This document shows, in pieces, positions 1-11,000 of a stretch of 64,000 nucleotides of DNA (position 1 is its first letter; each line of letters opens with the position of its first letter). Under the pieces are notes generated by a model, which saw nothing but the letters and a program-made list of their open reading frames with translations, had not been told where the DNA came from and searched no databases. Made by a program: the position numbers and the translations under genes. This stretch comes from Helianthus annuus (Eukaryota; Streptophyta; Magnoliopsida; Asterales; Asteraceae), in assembly GCF_002127325.2 (NCBI RefSeq), contig NC_035446.2, positions 161,355,878 to 161,419,877 on the forward strand, written 5' to 3'.

Positions 1-934
1 GATCAAGCACAAATCGGGAGTTAGAATAACTCTCCAATTTTTGCTTGATAGCATCATGCTCGCATTTGGCAATGGCTAGTTCCTTTTTGGTTTCCTCAAC
101 AATGTTAATGTAATCGTTAATACTAACTTGTTTATGATAAACAACTTTGTTCACTTCGGAAACACTTTTCTTTAAGGTTTCAATTACAGATTTAAATTCC
201 TTTTCGTTTCTAACTAAAGCCATATTTGCATCTTTGCACTTTGACAGTTCAATAACCAAACTTTGATTGTGACTATGAACCGTTTCAGATTCACGTTTCA
301 ATTCAGCACATTCACGTTTCATATCAGCACAATCACTACATATGCTAGGAGTTTCAGATTTTACTTGACTTGCAGAAGCTGTGACATTAGCCATAAAGGC
401 AGTCTGAGAATAGAAAGATCCATCTTCAGTGAGAATCTTCTCCATTTCTTCTGATGTAGTATTAGCTTTCTTGATTAAGTCAGATTTTTGACATTTCATA
501 TCCTTGGCATCATTCGACAAACTATCAGCTTCAGAATCCATTCCCTCCTTCACGTCCGATTCTGAACTGTAATCACTCACACCTGAGCCATCTTTATCAG
601 TATTGCCACTATATCCTGAACTGTCATCATTTCCTGAAGATTCACCATCATTAACATTCTTGACAATTTCAGCATAAAACGGAGTTCTTGTTTGATCACC
701 GTTTCCCAACTGTATGGCCGGACCACAATTTACACTTGGATCGAATTGAGGTTGTGTTGTGGAAACTTGAGGTTGAGGTTGGGCTTGAGGAATGGAATTC
801 ATTAAATATGCGGCCATCAAAGTCTGATGTGGAGGGGGTTGAGGTATGGAATTCGCTAAATATGCGGCAATCGGAGTCTGATTTTGACCTGGTCGTGGGT
901 CCGTACTCCAATCCCATGGGCTCGTACAACTCAT
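1..934 (-). CDS. Ty1/copia gag-like ORF, partial at left edge (family 1, copy 1)
   Basis: The minus strand is open for 311 codons from an ATG at 932-934 to the window edge, with no stop in this frame. The N-terminus is Pro/Gln-rich and carries a repeated phrase (IAAYLANSIPQ, MAAYLMNSIPQ). An acidic Ser/Asp stretch follows at about residues 95-150, then a Lys/Glu-rich, probably coiled-coil part from about residue 200 that starts at CSDCADMKRECAELK. No UBN2 domain or CCHC knuckle is visible in the part present. It lies 1 kb downstream of a PBS and LTR on the same strand (1923-2681), so I read it as the structural gag of a copia element whose pol lies outside the window. A second ORF at 696-965 in another frame is a shadow. 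Family assignment is inference from context and composition. Confidence 0.75.
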   Translation of the reverse strand, partial: MSCTSPWDWSTDPRPGQNQTPIAAYLANSIPQPPPHQTLMAAYLMNSIPQAQPQPQVSTTQPQFDPSVNCGPAIQLGNGDQTRTPFYAEIVKNVNDGESSGNDDSSGYSGNTDKDGSGVSDYSSESDVKEGMDSEADSLSNDAKDMKCQKSDLIKKANTTSEEMEKILTEDGSFYSQTAFMANVTASASQVKSETPSICSDCADMKRECAELKRESETVHSHNQSLVIELSKCKDANMALVRNEKEFKSVIETLKKSVSEVNKVVYHKQVSINDYINIVEETKKELAIAKCEHDAIKQKLESYSNSRFVLD

Positions 935-1922
935 GATTGATGTATGTATGTGAAAAACTGATCACACACTTGAACTCAAACTGTTAAGACACTTTTGCAA
1001 GTCTTCTGTTAAAAATGACAAGTATCTCAACGAAACTCTTTGATCAATGACGAAACTCTAGAACGATGAGGCTTCGACGAAACTCCTTTGTGTGTGAGAT
1101 GATCCACTCGACGAAACTGAATGGATAAGGTCCGACGAAACTGGATTTTGATTTAGATCGACGAAACTCTTGTGATGATATTTGGCGACGAAACTGATTG
1201 TGAGTTCAGACGACGAAACTCAATTTTATGTATGCGACGAAATGGAGGTTGACGAAGACTATTTGTTTGACAAAGTCTATGGTTGATTAAATCTCTTTGA
1301 CGAAAACTGATGTTGGACGAAATCTGATTTGTTTCAGGGAATTTCGTCAATCAAAGGATAAGATCAATAAGTTGGTGAGATATTTGGTGGGAATTTTTTT
1401 TTTTAAATAACCTTATCTTTCTCCCTACACATGACACCCATTTCAACCTACACCTTACTTTTTCTGATATCTAAGCTCCTTTTTCAAAAATCATCATCAC
1501 CCATGTATGCCTTTTTCAACATAATAGTATTTTAATCTATATAACTTTAATTTAAATGCAACAAGAATCAAACACGGATATATGCAATAAAAATGACGAA
1601 AACCCTATGAAGATATGATGAACAACTTGAAGAACTGAAGAACACAGTTGAAAGTTCCGGCCAAAATTTCACCGGACAAACTTTCCGAACACTAATCTTG
1701 AACTTTCAACAAAAACCCACCTTTTAATATATGAATATGCAATAGACAGGTTTTTTTTTTATTTTAAACAAGCTTAAAGCAAAAAACAACAAGGATTGCA
1801 CCGATTTTTCAAGATATTTTCCAGAAAATATGAATATCACCAAGAACAGTTTCTTGAAAAACGATTAAACAACTTGATAAAACACTAACAATGTTTGGTT
1901 TTAAACAAGGAAAAGAGCCAAA
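935..1922 (-). other. Untranslated leader of family 1 copy 1
   Basis: This lies between the PBS and the gag start. No coding sequence is supported. Its distinctive content is an irregular array of GACGAAACT-type motifs at about 1030-1335, roughly ten copies 20-40 bp apart. The rest is AT-rich with poly-T runs near 1387 and 1750. Confidence 0.6.
1030..1335. repeat. Interspersed GACGAAACT motif array
   Basis: The motif CGACGAAACT or close variants recurs about ten times with non-constant spacing, always in the same orientation. The same core (GACGAAAC) recurs at 2221-2270 in the LTR of the same element. Confidence 0.75.
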
Positions 1923-1934
1923 GCTCTGATACCA
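1923..1934 (-). promoter_or_regulatory. Primer binding site, initiator tRNA-Met type
   Basis: The minus strand reads TGGTATCAGAGC, the usual plant copia PBS complementary to the 3' end of initiator tRNA-Met. It lies 2 nt inside the LTR end at 1937. This fixes the element orientation and identifies the adjacent LTR as the 5' LTR. Confidence 0.9.
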
Positions 1935-1936
1935 AT

Positions 1937-2681
1937 TGTAAGTCCCGTTTTTCCGGTGGATCGATAACGAAAACTTATCCTTGTTTATCACAAACACGGT
2001 AACGGGTGCGGAATCCCCATGACGGTGCAAACCAAACACAGTGTAAAACAAGAACACGCGTAACCAAAAGATTCAATATCTATTGATTAGGGATGAGTAT
2101 AACCAGAAACATATACAAACAATGTTTACAGACTTTCACTAAGTCTCACAGGTCTCTCATACTCATCTCTGTTTCACACAGAAAATATGACGAGTATTTA
2201 TACTAAACAGACACAGACCTTGACGAAACGCAAGATGGCACGACGAAACAACAAAGTCGACGAAACACTTTCTGTTTCGTTGACATACAAGTTGATTCAT
2301 TGATTTCCGTCGTTTGATATGGCCCAGATTGAAGGTTTCGGCCCAACTTATAAGTTACGGCCCAATGAAATTTGATTGGTCCATGTGAATTTGATTGGCC
2401 CAATGGTAGTTCCTAAACATGCATGCACGTTGACATGAATTCTTAAACAAATTCAGATTGTAAGATTAGTCAACAACATGTGACATCATCATGACATCAT
2501 CATGATGATGTGTAAACGGGATTGGTTCGCGGCTCTCCGTGCTTCGCGTGTCGAACTCTGTGGCGCACGACGGAGGAATGTCGTGACGTCGGGCTTGAGC
2601 CGGACCTAACCGAGTCGAAACCAAGTTGAACCGAACCGAGTCGAGCCGAGCCGAGTCGCATCCACATAAAGTGTACCAACA
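1937..2681 (-). repeat. 5' LTR of copia family 1, copy 1
   Basis: On the minus strand the LTR runs from TGTTGGTACAC (2681) to GGGACTTACA (1937), 745 bp, with TG...CA ends. It is homologous over much of its length to the LTRs at 7542-9741 (plus) and 61293-61917 (minus). A TATA-like TATAAATA is at 2195-2202 (minus). GACGAAAC motifs lie around 2221-2270. The partner LTR and target duplication are outside the window. Confidence 0.88.
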
Positions 2682-3618
2682 CAAACAATGTGGATGGAAG
2701 TGGAAGCTCAGATGGAAGTGCAATACAAACGAAGGCAAAAGATTCTGCAGAAGATGTTGCAAACTGATCTACAGATGTTCTTTCTGTTATCAAATCTACA
2801 CGGTTTTACAATGGCTGCAGACAAATCTTGTGGTGACCTTCTGTGACGCTTAAATGGCTGAAGTTCTACTTGCTGCATTTCAGTTTGTGATCTTGAGTTA
2901 ATTTGAGGTGTAGTAAATTGACTTTGGCTTCTGTTTCTTGTTTTTGATGTAAAACTATTACATTGGTAATTAACAGTAATTTGAGGTGTAATAATTCTTA
3001 TGAAGATTATTCGAAGCCAAACAAAGTCAAACCTAGATAATGTTCTGATGTTGCAGCCAAACATTGTAATTAACAGTAATTTGAGGTGTAATAATTTTTT
3101 GACGGGAAGGGTTTTGGAAGTTGCAGGGGGTAATATTGTTTCTTAACACAAAGTATAGGGGGTAATAAGATAGGACAATTTAGTAATTTACCAATGGGGG
3201 GTAATTATGCAACATAACAAGAACGTTGGGGGGTAATATTAAAGGGTAATATAGTCATTTCACATTAAAGTTAACAGATCTGTTAGCAAATTTGAAGCCG
3301 GGGGGTAAACTTGCGACATAACATCAACGTTGGGGGTGTAAATTGCAATTATTTCTTTAGGGGGGGTCAGAGTGTCAATTGGCCTAAACCCCAGGGGGTA
3401 AAATTGCAGTTTACTCTAATATTTTTTTTCCTTTCTAAATGCATAAAACTAATAGGATTCCCTCGCTTTCACGGCCAGAATTCGGTCGGTATCAGATCGG
3501 TTTGTTACGATATTAACATTCACTATAGCAATTGAAAGAGAAAAACCCAAACATCCAAAACGATACTCACGGTTACGCATGTGTTTATATGGCATGAGTA
3601 AGTTTCGAATCTAAGAAA
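2682..3618. other. No supported gene; degenerate repeats
   Basis: Flank of the family 1 LTR. Two copies of a 38-bp direct repeat (2961-2998 and 3061-3098) lie exactly 100 bp apart. The minus ORF at 2708-3064 has no recognisable domain and lies over this repeat. The remainder is described under the G-rich repeat. Confidence 0.5.
3110..3420. repeat. Degenerate GGGGGTAA-type interspersed repeat
   Basis: Short runs of GGGGGTAA followed by AT-rich words recur about eight times with irregular spacing. The pattern resembles the opposite strand of the 56860-57620 array. No coding potential. Confidence 0.55.
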
Positions 3619-4136
3619 ACAAATAAATTAAACAAAAAGTTAAAAAAATCTAGTAATTAACAATCAAATAATCCAGTAAAAATGTCTGGTTGGTCCATGT
3701 GGTTTGCAAAAATTACAGACTTGGTCCTAAGGCTTCACTAATTACAAACTTGGTCCCAATTCTTGCAAAAAATAAACTCACTTAGTCCTTTGCCCTAACA
3801 TCAGTTAGATTTCTCAATTAACACGCCCCATGTGCATGTCACATGAGGGTAATCTTGTGTGAATTTACTTATTTACCCATGAAGATAAAAAAAGAATATA
3901 AATTATTATATTATAAAATCTTTTGGGGTGTGTTAACTAAGAAATCTAACTGATGTTAGGGCAAAGGACCAAACGAGTTTATTTTTTGCAAATATTTTGA
4001 CCAAGTGTGTAATTAGTGAAGCCTTAGGACCAAATTTGCAATTTTTGCAAACCACAGAGACCAACCAGACATTTTTACTGGATTATTTGATTATTAGTTA
4101 CTAGATTTTTTTAACTTTTTTGTTTAATTTATTTGT
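3619..4136. mobile_element. Foldback-type MITE, 518 bp
   Basis: Two arms of about 210 bp (3619-3831 and 3919-4136) are near-complete reverse complements. The left arm starts ACAAATAAATTAAAC and the right arm ends GTTTAATTTATTTGT. The central unpaired part is about 90 bp. No ORF. No clear target duplication was found, so the exact ends are uncertain. It abuts the truncated start of the copia pol relic at 4137. Confidence 0.85.
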
Positions 4137-5764
4137 CAATTGAGAAACAACAACAATGCTGGCTTGTATGCAGCAATCAGAGAATCGGGTTTGCAGAATG
4201 ATTGGTCCTTCGCGTGTTATGTCTCACAAGAAGAACCAAGGTCTTAGAAAGAAGCGTTGAAGGATAATTCTTGGGTGGAAGCTATGCAGGAGGAACTGCA
4301 ACAATTCTAGAAGCTTGGTGTCTAGAAACTGGTTGAGAAGCCTGAAAACTACAAGAAGATTGGCACCGGTTTTCAAATGCAAGAAAGATGACCGTGGAGT
4401 AGTTGTCCGAAACAAGGCAAGATTAGTTGTTCAAGGTTTTCGTCAGGGAGAAGGGATAGACTACAACGAAGTATATGCACCGGTTGCACGTCTTGAAGCT
4501 ATTCGGATTTTTCTACCCTATGCTTCCTTCAAGGGATTTAAGGTTTACCAGATGGACGAGAAAAGTGCATTCTTACATGGTGTGGTTGAAGAAGAGGTGT
4601 ATGTCGAACAGCCTCCGGGTTTTGAAGATCCTATTCATCCTGATCGGGTTTGGTTGCTCAACAAAGCTCTCTACGGATTACATCAAGCACCGAGAGCTTG
4701 GTATGCAACCTTATCTAACTATGTGATGGAGAATGGTTTTCGCCGGGGTCTTATCGATTGCACTCTCTTCATCAAAGAAAAAGATGGAGATCTTCTGTTG
4801 GTTCAGGTATATGTAGATGATATTATTTTTGGGTCAACTTACGATGTTTTGTGTAGGGACTTCGAGCGTGTTATGCAGGAGAAATTCGAGATGAGCGCCA
4901 TGGGGGAAATGAATTTCTTTTTGGGCCAACAAGTTCAACAAACGGAGTCTGGGATATTCATCCATCAGACTAAATATGTCGGAGACATCTTGAGCCAGTT
5001 CCAGATGTCCGAAGCGACGCCCAATGGTACCCCACTTCCGCAAAATCACGGGATTACTCCGGACTTGAAGGGTGAAAGCGTGAACTCTTCATTTTATCGC
5101 GCAATGATCGGTTCTCTTATGTATCTCACAGCCTCGAGGCCTGACATAATGTATCCGACGTGCCTGCTCGCTCGCTATCAAGCCAACCCGAAGGCCTCAC
5201 ATCTAGCAGCTGTAAAAAGGATTTTCCGTTATTTGAAGGGTTGCCCGGACACCAGTCTCCGGTACCCTAAGGATGATAGCTTCGACTTGATCACGTTCAG
5301 TGATTCTGATTTTGGTGGTTGCAAAATCGACGGCAAATCCACAACGGCTAGATGTCAGTTTTAGGAAATCGCCAGGTCACATGGCAGTGCAAGAAGCAGA
5401 CTTGTGTTGCTACATCAACCTGTGAAGCTAAATACATTGCTGCCTCAAGTTGTTGCTCCCAAGTCTTGTGGATTCAACAACAAATGCGCAATTACGGTTT
5501 TGAATTCCTATCTAGTATCTACTCCTATTTTCGTTGATAATTCGGCTTCCTTACAGATCACTAGAAATCCTGTGCAGCATTCAAAGACCAAACACATCGA
5601 GATTAAATATCACTTCCATACGTGATTGTTTTGATAAAAGACTTATCGATGTTGTTAAGGTCCACACCGATGACCAACGTGCCGACCATTTTACCAAAGC
5701 TTTTGACAAATCACGATTTGACTATTTACTAATGGTAAACGGCATTAAGGTCAAGCCAGAGTAA
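4137..5764 (+). pseudogene. Copia pol relic: RT and RNase H (family 1, copy 2)
   Basis: Decayed 3' part of a Ty1/copia polyprotein. The largest open stretch, 4315-5364 (349 codons), holds the RT domain: [10 protein letters not shown], the [13 protein letters not shown] block and the catalytic YVDD at about 4809-4820. RNase H continues in other frames (about 5352-5530 with ATSTCEAKYIAASS, then TKHIEIKYH, then ADHFTKAFDKSRFD) to a terminal TAA at 5762-5764. Frameshifts near 5350, 5515 and 5615 and stops upstream of 4315 break the frame. Gag, protease and integrase are missing: the copy is cut at its 5' side next to the foldback MITE. It cannot be functional. Confidence 0.92.
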
Positions 5765-7541
5765 AACCAACATCGGAAAATCATTTTTGTAAATATTTAT
5801 TTGTGTTTTCTTAATTTCTCGTAATTTTTGCATTTTAGGGGGAGTAAAAGCAAAAAAATACAAAAACATTGAAAAATTTTAAAAATACAAAAACATCGAA
5901 AAATTTCAAAAACACAAAAACAATAGAAAAACAAAAATAAGTTTCCTAACGAGAAAAAGAGAAAATGATAGTACATCAGTGGTCTGTCGAAACCTCTTTG
6001 AACTTAAAATGAAAAACGATAAGCAGCTCTATATAAGAAATAAGATGTATCGGTAGGCTCACAATCATTTTAAAGTGTACATGGTGATATAAACCTAAAT
6101 CGACTGAAGACCGTGTGGGAACCGCTCATTGGCATATGGTCTTGGTACCGAAATTTCGTTTGATAGATTGCCGAGGTTCTGAGATATGTGGTTTTTATGT
6201 TGTTAATCATCTGGGTATCATGGTTGTTTCTTTTACCAAAAACAACGGGGACGCAAGTCTAGAGCTTCCATGATACCATACATACGTGTATATCTCATTC
6301 AAACATGTATATAATACATGATGCATTCGACCTCAATAAGTGATAAACAATCACATGTCCCAATCAATAAGTGATAAAATATCACAGTTTATCCGGGAGT
6401 CAAGTTCGTCTCTTTGTCGGTACGATGGTAATAACCTGTTCATGGACTTGCTCTTGTGCCCTGCATGCATCGAATATCAAGTTCCTCATTAATAAGTGAT
6501 TTTATCACATAGGGCTTGTATTCATCCAAAAATAAGTGTGTATCTCACATCTTATACGTTGAAAACAGATGATAAATGGTATACTCACCAATAAGATGAA
6601 CTCTCGTGCATACCCTGATACGGGAATGTGTCGTGTGTGGATGAACACCGGTCGGTAAGTATAAATCATACCTTAACGTATCCCCTAACCGCGAGTACAT
6701 CTGATAAGTTGAGCTTAAGTGGACAACAATACGGATAATCGTTATAGGATGCTTATCTTAATATTAACTAATTGAACAACAAGAGTGTTTTGGCGTGACC
6801 GTACACTGATATGATTCTCTTACCCTCGAAACTTGCAAAAAGAATGTTTGTAAATATTTATTTACTACTTTCAGTTTATGCATCTCTGTATATATTTATT
6901 TACTGCTTTCCGTCTTTACATTTGAAATATGCAAAAAAATTCCAAAAAGATTTTAGGTGTGTTTTAATATAAACTTTATAAAAACCAAAAAGATTTTATT
7001 TCTATCTTATTTTTTATTGTACGATGTTGGATCTCAAGTCTTTACCACCTGAAACCAGATTGAAACTAAAAACAATTACATCTTCATAAACGGTCAAAAT
7101 TAACAAGTGTTGAAAGTTAAAATCTAAAATTGATCAAATCTTTATAACTTTCTAACTGTTGTTGGTCGGTAGTTGATTGTGAGTTGGTCACATGTGTGTC
7201 ATTTTAACTATATTCCAAGCAGTTGTTCTCATTACGCGTTTAGCTTTATTGTATGTGCAGATGCGACATCCAAACCAGCTAAAGGCGAAGAGAACGTGTT
7301 AGATGACAAGCTTCGGAATGAAGACACGACATGGTTGCAATCAGAAGATCAAGATGATCGAGTTGTAGCTGACCACTCATCAACACCGAAAGGATCTGAA
7401 GTATTGAAGATCAAAAGATTCACGAGCATCAGTCAAGGGGGAGTTTGTTGATACATTCCCTGTTTGTGAAACGTGAAGACATCTGAAGATCCGACAACAT
7501 GTGAAGGTCGAACCATCACGAGCAGCATCCAAGGGGGAGTT
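5765..7541 (+). other. Long 3' untranslated region of family 1 copy 2
   Basis: This 1.8 kb between pol and the 3' LTR has no domain-bearing ORF. It is homologous to 61918-63838 read on the minus strand, which shows it belongs to the element. An ORF at 7173-7451 contains an exon-like segment after a possible splice acceptor (TGTGCAG at about 7254-7260). A purine tract plus LTR-start module occurs twice (7435-7452 and 7531-7548). Confidence 0.75.
7531..7541 (+). other. Polypurine tract of family 1 copy 2
   Basis: AAGGGGGAGT directly precedes the LTR start TGTTGATGC at 7542, as expected for plus-strand priming. An upstream duplicate at 7435-7444 is followed by a decayed LTR start. Confidence 0.8.
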
Positions 7542-8111
7542 TGTTGATGCACTTTGTGGATGCGGCTCGGTTTGGTTCGACTCGGTTAGGTTCGGCTCAT
7601 GACCGACGTGGCGACATTCCTCCGTCGTGCGCCCCAGAGATCGACTCACGAAGCACGAAGAGCCGCGATCTGTCATCAGATGCCACATCACCATGACATC
7701 ACCGTGATAATGTCATGTGATAACTTATCATTTCATGCAATTCTTAACAACCACAAAAGACATGATGACTGGATCCACGAAGAATAGATTGTTCACCAAG
7801 AACAATAGCTCACGAACATTGGTATGATTGTTCACCACGAACAATACATGCCACGAAGTGTCTATATACAAACGAAGATTATCATGGTTCGTCCATGTCT
7901 ATATGCCACGAAGAATCAATGCATGACGAAGATTGATAAGAGTTCGTCCGTGATAGATTGTTCGTCGCAAAGATTCACGAAGACTCCATTATTCGTGGTG
8001 GACCTGATGAATGTTCGTGAGCCCAGTAACCACTCTTCGTAGGGTTACTGGGTGTTGGGCCTATAAATACAGGCACTTGTCTAACATTTGAGGAGAGAAC
8101 ACAGAGTGAAC

Positions 8112-9526
8112 TATAACAACCCTCGGTAAAACAGACATCCTCATAATATTTCCGACACCCTAATATATTTTAAATATCTCAATGTGTCTTTATATGCACC
8201 CCGTATGTGAAAACCGAGCCCCAAAATAGATTATAAAAACAATAATTATTAAGTTGAGGCGGGCCGCGTAGGGCCTCACCTCAAGCTTAAGCGGGCCGCG
8301 CGAGTGTGTAACCAGACTTCGCCAAAACCCTTAGTTGATGCGGGCCGCGTACATGTTTGGGGAAGTGAAGGCGGGCCGCGAGCGTCCTGATTTGTGGCAT
8401 GACCCGGAGCCGACACGTGTCAACACCGTGTCAAGTCTAGTGATGAGTGGGCCAAGCTACGCCGTTGACTTCATTTGACGCGGGCCGCGTGAACCCGGCC
8501 CAAATCCCACGCGGGCCGCGAGAAACCCCAGATCAGATCCTATAAATAGCACGCATCGGCTTCATTCGACGATCGCTCAAATCTTTCTTTCTTTCTAAAT
8601 TTCTGAAGTAGTATACACTATAGCCGGGTATTATACCCCCTAAAATAGCGAGGTTCTGCTACGATGTAAGTATTATAACCCCTGGAGACGTATTAGATAC
8701 GCTGCCCGATTGATCTAGGGTTCCGTAACGGCTGTCGTGGTTCTGCCCGACGTAGTCGTTGGAATGCCGTCTCGGGGAGGGTATTACTAATGTTAAAATG
8801 GGTTATTATACTAACACACGTGCATTTGTGTAATTTATAGATTATCTCCAGGAAACCCTTACGAAAAACCTAAAACAGCAATGTGAGTAATCTCCTTTTT
8901 GTAAACTGTTTTTACAAAACCTTAAATACCTTTCCATGCAAATGACAGTTATTGAGTATTTGTAAAGAATACAATTATAGTGGGTATGTTGGGGTTTTGT
9001 ATACAAAATTGGTTACTGGCGTGGTAACATCCCATAAGTTGAGTATGACCGTACCACTGATGTTAATTGTGATGTCTTGGATACAAATGTAATTGCGGAT
9101 GTGCCCTCAATACTGCAAATTGGTTTTTACTTACACTTGATTAAACTGGGATTCACTCACCAGTATTTCCCACTGACAAAATGTTTTTAAAACGCGTTTC
9201 AGGTAACAATATGTGAAAGCCAAATAGAAGCCAGCTGGACAGCACTGAAGGCTTGGAAAAAGTGGCAATAAAGTTACCTAAGAATAAAATGGATGTTTTT
9301 ATTAAATAAATAGGATTTATTCCTATGAAACGTGTGTATTGAAAACTTGGGTTTTTACCCATATGTTTAATGTTATAAAACATGGTGGTGTACTCTGATT
9401 AAAATATTTCCTAACTACGGTCCTGATGAAAATTTCCGCTGCCAAACTGAATAAATAAAATGTGATACCACCGAAACTGGCTCACGGCCGCCCGTTCCCG
9501 GGAGATAGGGATCGGGGGCTGTGACA
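8112..9526 (+). mobile_element. Solo LTR of a Ty3/gypsy element, 1415 bp
   Basis: The insert interrupts the copia LTR and is flanked by a perfect 5-bp target duplication TGAAC (8107-8111 and 9527-9531). It starts TATAACAACCC (probably TG mutated to TA) and ends GGGGGCTGTGACA, typical gypsy LTR ends. TATAAATA is at 8541-8548. There is no internal region, PBS or second LTR, so it is a solo LTR left by LTR-LTR recombination. Six copies of GCGGGCCGCG lie at 8259-8520. Confidence 0.9.
8259..8520 (+). repeat. Six GCGGGCCGCG motifs in the solo LTR
   Basis: Exact copies start at 8259, 8291, 8340, 8371, 8480 and 8511. All are in the same orientation upstream of the TATA box at 8541. Confidence 0.9.
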
Positions 9527-9741
9527 TGAACACAGTGAGAGTATTCAGAGAGTTTGTTTGTTATCTTGTATCATCTCTGTAAACAAAGTCCTTTGGTTGA
9601 ATACATTTGAGCTTTAACCGTTGAATCTTGTTTTTGTGTTTGTGTTCTTTGTCTTGGTTGCATACCCGCTTGGATTCCGCACTTGCGGGTGTGTTCGGTA
9701 ACAAGGAGAAGGTGTTCTAGATCCTCCTCTAGGGACCTACA

Positions 9742-10971
9742 GAAACCAAAAAAGGCAGCCGAGGACAACGTGAACAATTGATGTGGTGAGTTCGGATGAT
9801 CGGTGTGTGGCAGCGGTTGGTCAGGGAGCGGATCTGATGTGTTCTCTTCGTCATTATCAACAACGAGTAGGAAGTGTGGCAGGTTGCATTTGTGACCTGG
9901 AGAAAACTTTTCCGGGCTGCGGAAACATAAGCCCTGACCGCGACGTTGTTGAATGGCCTCCGGTGATAGTTAGGTGAACGGAAGGGTCGATTTAGGTGCG
10001 GGTAGTAGGGGTGTGGTAGAAGGTTTTGGGTTGTTGGAAGAATAGGCAGTGGCTGCGTTTGGTGTTGTGGTGGTGGAATTAGGTGTGGTTTTGAAGTTAG
10101 ATGAGGAAGTGAAGGTACGTGGTTGATAGGTTGTAGTTTTGGCTAGAGTAAGTTTGTCTTCGATGAGTTTGGAAAGGCCATAGGCCTGATGTATGGAAGT
10201 GGGTTTGTGGACTGCGAGTTCGTTGAGAATTTCCGGTTTTAACCCGGAGATATAACAATTGAGCAAGGCTTCACTTGGTAGACCGACCACACAATTACAA
10301 ATTCGCTCGAATTCGGATTGAAAGGCGGTAAGAGTGGATGTTTGGGTGAGTTTAAAGAGTGTGGCTTGATGGTTTTCGTAGGTCGAAGGACCGAAACGAA
10401 GTTCAAGGGCGCGGGAAAATTCGGGCCAGGTACCCAAAAGATTATTAAAGATTATTTGTTTTCAAGTATTTATACCAACTAAGAGCTTCTCCGACAAAGT
10501 AGAAGACGGCGAGAGAAATACGCTCGTCCATCGGGATTTGATAGTAGGTAAAAAAAAAATTTCCGCTTGGAAAATCCAGTCTAACGGGTTGGACCCGTCG
10601 AAAGCAGGAAGGACAATTTTGGGGGTACGGGGGTGGTTCGAGTGGGATGGTTCGGTTGGTTCCTTCAGTTCCGAAAAAGATCCGAAGGACAGCTTCGGCA
10701 TGGTTTCGTTGTTCTTTGAGACCACAGACAACAATTTGGAGGTGGCTTCAAGTTGTTGTTTCATGGCTTCTTGGAGGTTTTGAAAATTGGCATTGGTTTG
10801 GTTGGTAACAGTAGCATTGGTGGTAATTTGTGTGGTTAGTAGTTCTTGCAAGGTCTGGAAGTTGGTGGAGGTTTGAGCAGTGTTGGAAGCATTGGTTGTG
10901 AGGAATTGGTCCAACTTGTCGATGAGAGTTTGCATCTGATCATCGCCAGTTGAATCCTTCTTAGGAGGCAT
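9742..10971 (-). pseudogene. Ty3/gypsy gag relic
   Basis: Minus-strand gag beginning MPPKKDSTGDDQ at 10971. The first segment (10462-10971) is Gln/Thr/Asn-rich and reaches FDGSNPLDWIFQAEIFF, the start of a Retrotrans_gag domain. A homopolymer-associated frameshift near 10552 breaks it. The domain resumes at TWPEFSRALELRFG (about 10430) through FQSEFERI and SGLKPEILNEL. A TAA at about 9970-9972 is in frame; the frame continues with LSPEAIQQRR and a CFRSPEKFSPGHKC zinc-knuckle-like region in which one Cys is replaced by Ser. It ends abruptly at the copia LTR (9741). Protease, RT and integrase are absent. Original role: capsid/nucleocapsid of a gypsy element; now dead. Confidence 0.88.
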
Positions 10972-11000
10972 GGTTCGTTGTGATGAAAGCACCAAATTGG

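Larger units (their letters stand above)
7542..9741 (+). repeat. 3' LTR of copia family 1 copy 2, split by a solo LTR
   Basis: The LTR starts TGTTGATGCAC after the purine tract and ends GGGACCTACA. Without the nested solo LTR (8112-9526) and its duplicated target it is about 780 bp, close to the 745-bp LTR of copy 1. TATAAATA is at 8062-8069. The U3 part (about 7760-8040) is dense in ACGAA/TTCGT words. The right end joins a gypsy gag relic at 9742, so this element inserted into that gypsy copy. Confidence 0.88.

Noticed and set aside
696..965. 89-codon minus ORF as the gag start
   Set aside because: It is a different frame from the 311-codon frame that continues through the window edge, and stops at 696.
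1918..1936. Possible tRNA gene fragment
   Set aside because: It is a copia primer binding site: short, next to an LTR, with no cloverleaf.
2708..3064. 118-codon minus ORF
   Set aside because: No domain, overlaps a 100-bp-offset direct repeat, composition not gene-like.
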